Origin: Gonium pectorale
Taxonomy: Eukaryota > Chlorophyta > Chlorophyceae > Chlamydomonadales > Volvocaceae
Length of the DNA stretch: 11,648 bases
Reading direction: 5' to 3'
NCBI GenBank assembly: GCA_001584585.1
Contig: LSYV01000222.1
Span: 26,278 to 37,925 of the forward strand
This document shows, one piece after another, positions 7,183-11,648 of the stretch. Under the pieces are notes generated by a model. That model was not told the origin of the DNA. It searched no databases and saw nothing but the letters and a program-made list of their open reading frames with translations. The position numbers and the translations under genes are program-made. How positions within the stretch are numbered: the first letter of the stretch is position 1; each line of letters opens with the position of its first letter.

Positions 7183-9502
7183 ATGATGCTCAACCGCTCT
7201 GCGCAGGTGAAGAGTGCAGTCAGCTGTATACTGGTACCTTGGTCACTGGGCTGTTTGCACAATTCTGCTGGACATGTGACTAGAATCTCAACATAGAAGG
7301 TCGCGTGGTAGCGCGGCACTGAAAACCGTCGCTCGTGCTCGCAGGCCGCTATCATCGGCAAGCCTACCCGCTCGGCCACGGCCAGCCGTGCGCGCCTGGT
7401 GTGCCGCGCGGAAGAAAAGTCGGTCGTCAAGGTCCGCGAGTGGTGTTTGGGTCTGTGATGTCTCACTGTTGATTTTGCTGTATTGTATCCACGGTATGTG
7501 CTCACGAACGTATGCTTTGCACATATAGGTCGACCGCTCGAAGGACCAGCTCTACGTCGGCGCCTCGCAGTCGTCGCTGGCCTACCTGGATGGCACCCTG
7601 CCCGGGGTAAGTATTTTCTGGCGTCCCCTAATATAAACAGCACTACCATTTCTGCTAGCATGATTTCTTCGTTTGTAATAAACTAGTGTTCTCGAGGGAG
7701 GTTGGTATCCAGCTGGAGCGAACTTACTGTGGAGCGATCCGGCACCGTGTACGCGTCAAGCTTCGTGATTTGGGCACAGTTGTCGAGGCCGAGTCGTGAA
7801 TCGGAGCGTTAGCAGTGTCACATTCGTCGTTTGCGCACTCTCCGTGCTGCGGTAGTGATGCGTTCCCGGATGTTGGGACAGGTTGGACACGTGAAGAACA
7901 CGCTGTATCAGCTAGTTCTGCCCTGCCTTCAGCTTAGTTTTGTCCGTCGCCCCCCCCACCCACCTGCCCACTCGAGAATGCCTTCTTCCCACCACCACCC
8001 CTCAGGATTTTGGTTTTGATCCGCTCGGCCTCCTGGACCCCGTGAACAGTGGCGGCTTCATCGAGCCCAAGTGGCTGCAGTACAGCGAGGTGGGCACGAC
8101 ACTGGTGTGGTTCCGTTCTGTAACGAGTTTAGGAGATCAATGAGTCACGATGCCGTTCTGTTCGGCATTGGGACCGCACATGTTCGGCATTGGGACCGCA
8201 CATGTTCGGCATTGGGACCGTACCAATGCCCTGCGTTTGCTCTCTGGGGATTCCCGTCCCATTGCTTCCCCTCCTCCCCACGTGCCTTGTTTTTGAGCAC
8301 GCTGTTTTTGCATGTTTGTAACTTCTTGTCGTATTGTAACACGTGCAGTGACACGGCTGATCCGTCTTGTCGCCTAGTCCGTTTTCTTCCAAATGCTAGC
8401 GTTGTCCTCCTTTCCCTGGTGTAATCTCGTCAGGTGATCCATGCCCGCTGGGCTATGCTAGGCGCTGCTGGCTGCATCGCCCCAGAGGTTCTTGGCAAGG
8501 CTGGCCTGATCCCGGAAGCCACCAATGTCGTCTGGTTCCAGTCAGGTGTCATCCCCCCGGCTGGCTCGTACGCGTCTTACTGGGCTGACCCGTACACGAT
8601 CTTTTTCATCGAGATCGTGGCCATGCAGTTTGCAGAGCTGCGCCGTCTACAGGACTTCCGCTACCCTGGCTCCATGGGCCAGCAGTACTTCCTGGGCCTC
8701 GAGGCCGTATTCAAGGGCAGCGGCGACGCAGCCTACCCCGGTGAGATTTTTGGTTGTATTACAACCGAGAGCATCGCGGCCTGGTAAATAAAATCGTTTT
8801 GTTTTGCGGTTTTGGCACCCGGGAGATGCAGGGCGGCCTAGGGTCCAGACAGCGTGTGAGCACGGCATGCTGGTTGCTGCTGCTCCCCGTCTGGACGTCT
8901 ATGGCGGCTATGCATGTGTCATGGCATCGACCTGCTATGTGCTAATATTTTGGTGCATGGATACGGCCGCCGTCCTCAGGCGGCCCCTTCTTCAACCTGT
9001 TCAACCTGGGCAAGACAGAGTCTGCCATGAAGGAGCTGAAGCTCAAGGAGATCAAGAACGGCCGCCTGGTGGGTTTGGATGCTGGCAGTCGTTCTGACGA
9101 TATATTTCCATTAGGCCCCTGCTGCGGCTACGGATCATGGTAATGTTACTCAGCTGGGAGAGACGCGTGAGCGTTGGCGTCCATGGTTAATGTCTGATCG
9201 ATGTCCTAATAGGGAGTGAAGGAGATCCGTTCTGGTGCTCTCCGTTACCCACCAGCACTCAGCCTTTTCGGGTAATCTGCTCTCCCTAGCCTAGCCTTAA
9301 CGCACTATGAGGCCTTTGCCGCGTGGACGTTTCCTTACCTAGTCCGCGCTGCACAAAACAGGCCATGCTCGCGATGCTGGGCTACGGCGCCCAGGCGACC
9401 ATCACCCGCGAGGGCCCATTCCAGAATCTGCTCGACCACCTGGCTGACCCGGTCCACAACAACATTCTCACCAACTTCGGCAAGGTCTTCGGCAGCCTGT
9501 AG
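7183..9502 (+). CDS. LHCA3: PSI light-harvesting protein, LHCA3 type
   Basis: The gene encodes a nuclear-encoded chlorophyll a/b antenna protein of the photosystem I LHCI belt in the thylakoid membrane. Seven exons, 7183-7206, 7345-7431, 7529-7606, 8006-8089, 8434-8740, 8980-9068 and 9362-9502, join in frame to 269 residues. All introns are GT-AG; only intron 5 is phase 1. Residues 1-30 are an Arg/Ser/Ala-rich plastid transit peptide with a likely processing site around LVCRA. The mature protein has [14 protein letters not shown] and [12 protein letters not shown]. Helix 1 begins at E91 ([12 protein letters not shown]96), helix 2 is around [16 protein letters not shown] (about 147-162), and helix 3 is [16 protein letters not shown] (E217, N220, R222). 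Q234 and H249 follow as further chlorophyll ligands. [15 protein letters not shown] and [14 protein letters not shown] place it with LHCA3. H94, not Asn, occupies the chlorophyll 603 site. The start is the first of two tandem ATGs; using the second would remove one residue. It looks intact. Confidence 0.93.
8160..8225. repeat. 22-bp tandem repeat x3 in LHCA3 intron 4
   Basis: The unit GTTCGGCATTGGGACCGCAC plus AT is present twice perfectly (8160-8181, 8182-8203) and a third time with its end diverging to GTACCAA (8204-8225). It lies about 70 bases inside the 344-base intron 4 (8090-8433). Near-identical units point to recent expansion and possible length polymorphism. TGTAA strings occur downstream in the same intron, near 8316 and 8335. 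Confidence 0.92.
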
Positions 9503-9561
9503 ATGGTCTGGCGTACTCCTGCGCGTTGGTAAGAGTGCTATGCCACTCAGTCAGCGTGCTC

Positions 9562-9613
9562 GGTTGTATTTGGTCAGCTGGTTGGCAGGGGTTGTATTTG
9601 GTCAGCTGGTTGG
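9562..9613. repeat. 24-bp direct duplication in 3' UTR
   Basis: GGTTGTATTTGGTCAGCTGG plus TTGG occurs at 9562-9585 and again at 9590-9613, perfectly conserved, with a CAGG spacer between the copies (28-base period). It lies about 60 bases after the LHCA3 stop codon. Confidence 0.92.
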
Positions 9614-9936
9614 TGGTGTGCGCCCGGCGGTGTAGTAAGGGGTGGAAAAGCCTGTGGGTGAACCTGCTATGGCGCGGATCACGCTTTGGTCCGAGAATGA
9701 TTTTGAATGAGCTCTGGCTAGGTGCATATTACGGCGGTCTGACTGGCGGGCCAGAATGGGGTCGTGGGGGCTACAGCCTTACAGGCAGACAGGTTTTGGG
9801 ACACAGTCCCCCGCGGGGACAAGGGGACCATGAAGCTCCTGTCCCGCGCCTTCTGGACCTGAATCTCGAACCTGGAGCGTAGCCTGTCCGCACATGCTTT
9901 GCGCTGTCGCACCTGTCTGCTAGACATCAAATTTAA

Positions 9937-9941
9937 TGTAA
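9937..9941 (+). terminator. TGTAA polyadenylation signal of LHCA3
   Basis: TGTAA, the usual near-upstream poly(A) element of green algae such as Chlamydomonas, sits 435 bases after the stop codon in an AT-rich context (AAATTTAATGTAACG). Cleavage would be expected some 10-25 bases further on, near 9955. I saw no other TGTAA between the stop codon and this one. Confidence 0.75.
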
Positions 9942-9955
9942 CGGATTTTGGGTTG

Positions 9956-10811
9956 CAGGATAAGATGGTATGCGTCGTAATGGTGGCGTGTGAAAACTGA
10001 CCACTAGAGACGGAAGGTGGTGTGAATGAAGTTCCTAGTCCGCTGCTGTTACACGCACTACTAGCCGTACGGATCCATCCGGATCATAATCACACCAACG
10101 GAAGGTTGCTTATCAAAGCCAACGGAATATGCTGGGCGGTAATATGGGTCTGTCAGACGCGTACGCGTGCGAATCCAATATTATGTGCTGGATACAGGGC
10201 TACGTTCCAGTTGTTACCAGATGGTGCCTATGCGCAAAGCAAGCGCAAACAAGTAGGGGAAAAGCTTCCTTGAAGCCTGGAAAAGGGCGGAGCTCAGTGA
10301 GACCGTACCAGGGATTAGGGACATAAAGGGTGGAGCCTGTATATGTATCGTAGCGGATGCATGGGCAGGGGCAACCGGTATAGACCCGCACATACGCGTC
10401 CTATGGGGTAGGGTAGCGAGAAAGAGAGCCACAACCGTGTCAAAAAAGCGAAATCTGCAGAGAAAGAGGGAGCGACTCTAACATCATACACGCCCGAACG
10501 CGTCAACGCGTCATGAACCCCAGTACAGTAGGGCACCAACGTTCGTTAGAGAAGGCCCGCTTGGCTTGTGCGGGTTTAGTCGGAACTGTGCCGGGTCCAT
10601 GAGTTGACATGGTTGCGAGAATTGTGAGCGCCAGCAAGGAAATCAGAGACCGGGCGCATAGCAGCTGTATGTGCATATCTCACGGTATAATCGTGGATAT
10701 TTCCCGGCGCAGTTGGTGTTGTTTGGGTGGGGCAGCTTTCCAATGCTGACCAGCCAATGGACGCGTTGACCATCGCCAAATGCCAACCAACGGCTATGGA
10801 ATTCTACACAC
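9956..10811. other. Intergenic stretch, no gene recognised
   Basis: Open frames of 60-85 codons occur on both strands (for example + about 10022-10273 and - about 10315-10539), but none is recognisable. The stretch includes a small tandem AACGCGTC word near 10498. I found no splice-bounded exon or RNA gene. Confidence 0.45.
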
Positions 10812-10820
10812 ATATAAGGA
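10811..10820 (+). promoter_or_regulatory. TATA-like site
   Basis: CATATAAGGA, followed by an AT-rich run (ATATTATTATTATGAG), is the best TATA-box match in the right-hand part of the window. It could serve a + strand gene beginning downstream, perhaps the one whose possible exon reaches the right edge. No transcript start is visible, so this is only a candidate. Confidence 0.25.
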
Positions 10821-10873
10821 ATATTATTATTATGAGATTGCACTTTTTGGTTTAGCGTATGATGGAGTTTGGT

Positions 10874-10913
10874 GCGGACGGACGGACGGACGGACGGACG
10901 GACGGACGGACGG
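10874..10913. repeat. (GACG)n microsatellite
   Basis: About ten uninterrupted GGAC tetranucleotides occupy this stretch. Open frames crossing it read as TDGR repeats on the + strand and SVRP repeats on the - strand and have no other support. Confidence 0.95.
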
Positions 10914-11145
10914 AGACTTGAGGGTTGCTGCGCAACGGCCCGAAGAAAGAATACGCGCGGCGGGAGGGGGCACGTCGGTCGGGTCGTCACGCAGTGACCC
11001 ATGGGTTGTCCGGCTGGCATGGGCAGGTGTTTCTGGGCGGCAGTCCTTCTGTAAAAAACGATAACCAGAAACGGGGAAGGCAGCCTCTACGGACATACAC
11101 ACCCGAGGGTGTGATGTTTCCAGCAGGGCGCCGAGTACCCCGGCT

Positions 11146-11217
11146 CCTACCATGGCGGGCGAGGCATACGAGCAGACGGCCCCTACCATGGCGGGCGAGG
11201 CATACGAGCAGACGGCC
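11146..11217. repeat. 36-bp perfect tandem duplication
   Basis: The unit starting CCTACCATGGCGGGCGAGGC and ending ACGAGCAGACGGCC occurs twice in tandem (11146-11181 and 11182-11217) with no differences, followed by a run of C. The length is a multiple of three, so any frame through it stays open, giving 12-residue peptide repeats (YASPAMVGAVCS on the minus strand). I have no independent evidence that it is coded. Confidence 0.9.
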
Positions 11218-11487
11218 CCCCCCCCCGCCGGTGTTACCAGAATAGTTACCTGACGATAAGTAGAGGGTCCGGCAAGCGGTCGACGAAGGGGCCAGTCCAT
11301 CGGCGGCTAGCGGTTACCATTCGCGGGTCGCCCAGCCCGCATCCCCGAACCGCCGATCGGCATAATACAGACCTGGAATGGATGAGAGAAAGAGAGAGAG
11401 TCAGGAACCGTCGGCGCTCGAAGCAGTCGCGGGCATGTGGACAATGTTGACGCGCAGAAGCAGGCCACAGGATTTCCCTCCCCGCAG

Positions 11488-11648
11488 GTGGCCGCCGATG
11501 GACTGGCAGGAAAGAGAGGGGGTAGGCTGGCCGGGCGAGGTGGAGGGGCCCGGGTACGGCAGCGGGTCCTACGGGCACGGGCTCGGGGAAAGAGGACACG
11601 GGGCAAAGGAACGAGGCGACGGCGATAAAGCCAAGGGCCCAAGGGGAC
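11488..11648 (+). CDS. Possible Gly-rich exon, open to right edge
   Basis: A good acceptor-like string, TTTCCCTCCCCGCAG, ends at 11487. One downstream + frame is open to the window end; it contains an ATG at 11498 and gives about 50 residues starting MDWQEREGVGWPGEV, then GPGYGSGSYGHGLGERGHG and ending in a Lys/Asp/Gly-rich part. Most third positions are G or C. The product would be hydrophilic and Gly-rich, with no domain I can name; the G-Y-G-H-G rhythm only loosely recalls MORN repeats. It could be the first or an internal exon of a gene mostly outside the window, or chance. A second + frame, open until a stop at 11626-11628, is Arg-rich and less protein-like. Confidence 0.25.

Larger units (their letters stand above)
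9503..9955 (+). other. LHCA3 3' UTR
   Basis: The non-coding sequence from the TAG stop (9500-9502) to just past the poly(A) signal is about 450 bases, an ordinary 3' UTR length for this group. It contains a 24-base near-tandem duplication and a small GC hairpin, GTCCCC-CGC-GGGGAC, at 9806-9820. A 118-codon open frame across 9526-9882 has no recognisable content and is disregarded. The exact transcript end is inferred. Confidence 0.65.

Noticed and set aside
7432..7528. Intronic box C/D snoRNA: TGTGATGT resembles a C box
   Set aside because: No CTGA D box or terminal stem is present in this intron.
7014..7661. 215-codon minus-strand open frame
   Set aside because: It lies antisense to LHCA3 exons 1-3 and their introns; the + strand exons explain the composition and give a recognised protein.
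7674..7678. TGTAA in LHCA3 intron 3 as an alternative poly(A) signal
   Set aside because: It is a five-base string with no supporting context; similar strings occur in intron 4. Kept only as a possibility for transcript data to test.
9838..9930. Possible minus-strand tRNA: GGTTCGAGATTC resembling box B
   Set aside because: No five-base T stem or acceptor stem can be formed around it, and it lies in the LHCA3 3' UTR.
10780..11300. Open frames across the GACG microsatellite on both strands
   Set aside because: They exist only because the simple repeat and the 36-base duplication contain no stops; there is no domain or splice evidence.

Overview
The window looks like nuclear DNA from a chlorophycean green alga, probably in or near the Chlamydomonadales. 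The best evidence is a complete seven-exon gene on the + strand (7183-9502) for a photosystem I light-harvesting protein of the LHCA3 type. Its coding exons are GC-ended, it has six GT-AG introns of about 100-400 bases, and a TGTAA poly(A) signal, the usual green-algal form, lies about 435 bases after the stop. Short GC-rich hairpins and many minisatellites around it also fit this group. No bacterial operon, CRISPR array, rRNA or convincing tRNA was seen.

Layout. 1-665: no gene recognised. 666-2300: repeat-rich DNA, with two copies of a roughly 130-base dispersed repeat (666-791 and 1639-1782), a degenerate TTCGCG-rich repeat block (856-1290), a CCCCTA-type minisatellite (1495-1660) and a strong hairpin (2191-2223). 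2300-3270: overlapping open frames on both strands but no recognisable protein. 3540-4390: a cluster of GC hairpins, a duplicated 113-base unit and other short repeats. 4588-5763: two exons of a class I methyltransferase related to METTL13/EEF1A-KMT, carrying a huge Ala/Glu/Asp/Gly low-complexity insertion. The SAM-binding motif I exon and the C-terminal half of the fold were not found, so it is partial or decayed. It lies between two direct copies of a 52-base repeat (4337-4388 and 6006-6057). 6058-7182: no gene recognised, then the LHCA3 leader. 7183-9941: LHCA3 and its 3' UTR. 9942-11487: intergenic DNA with a (GACG)n microsatellite, a 36-base tandem duplication and a TATA-like site. 11488-11648: a possible Gly-rich exon open to the right edge.

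Only LHCA3 is secure as a working gene: it encodes a plastid-targeted antenna subunit that passes excitation energy to photosystem I. The methyltransferase, if expressed, would act on protein (by family, eEF1A-type or related targets) and has no evident functional link to LHCA3. I saw no coherent new multi-gene system. The most unusual object is the methyltransferase with its fold-splitting insertion inside a repeat-flanked island.
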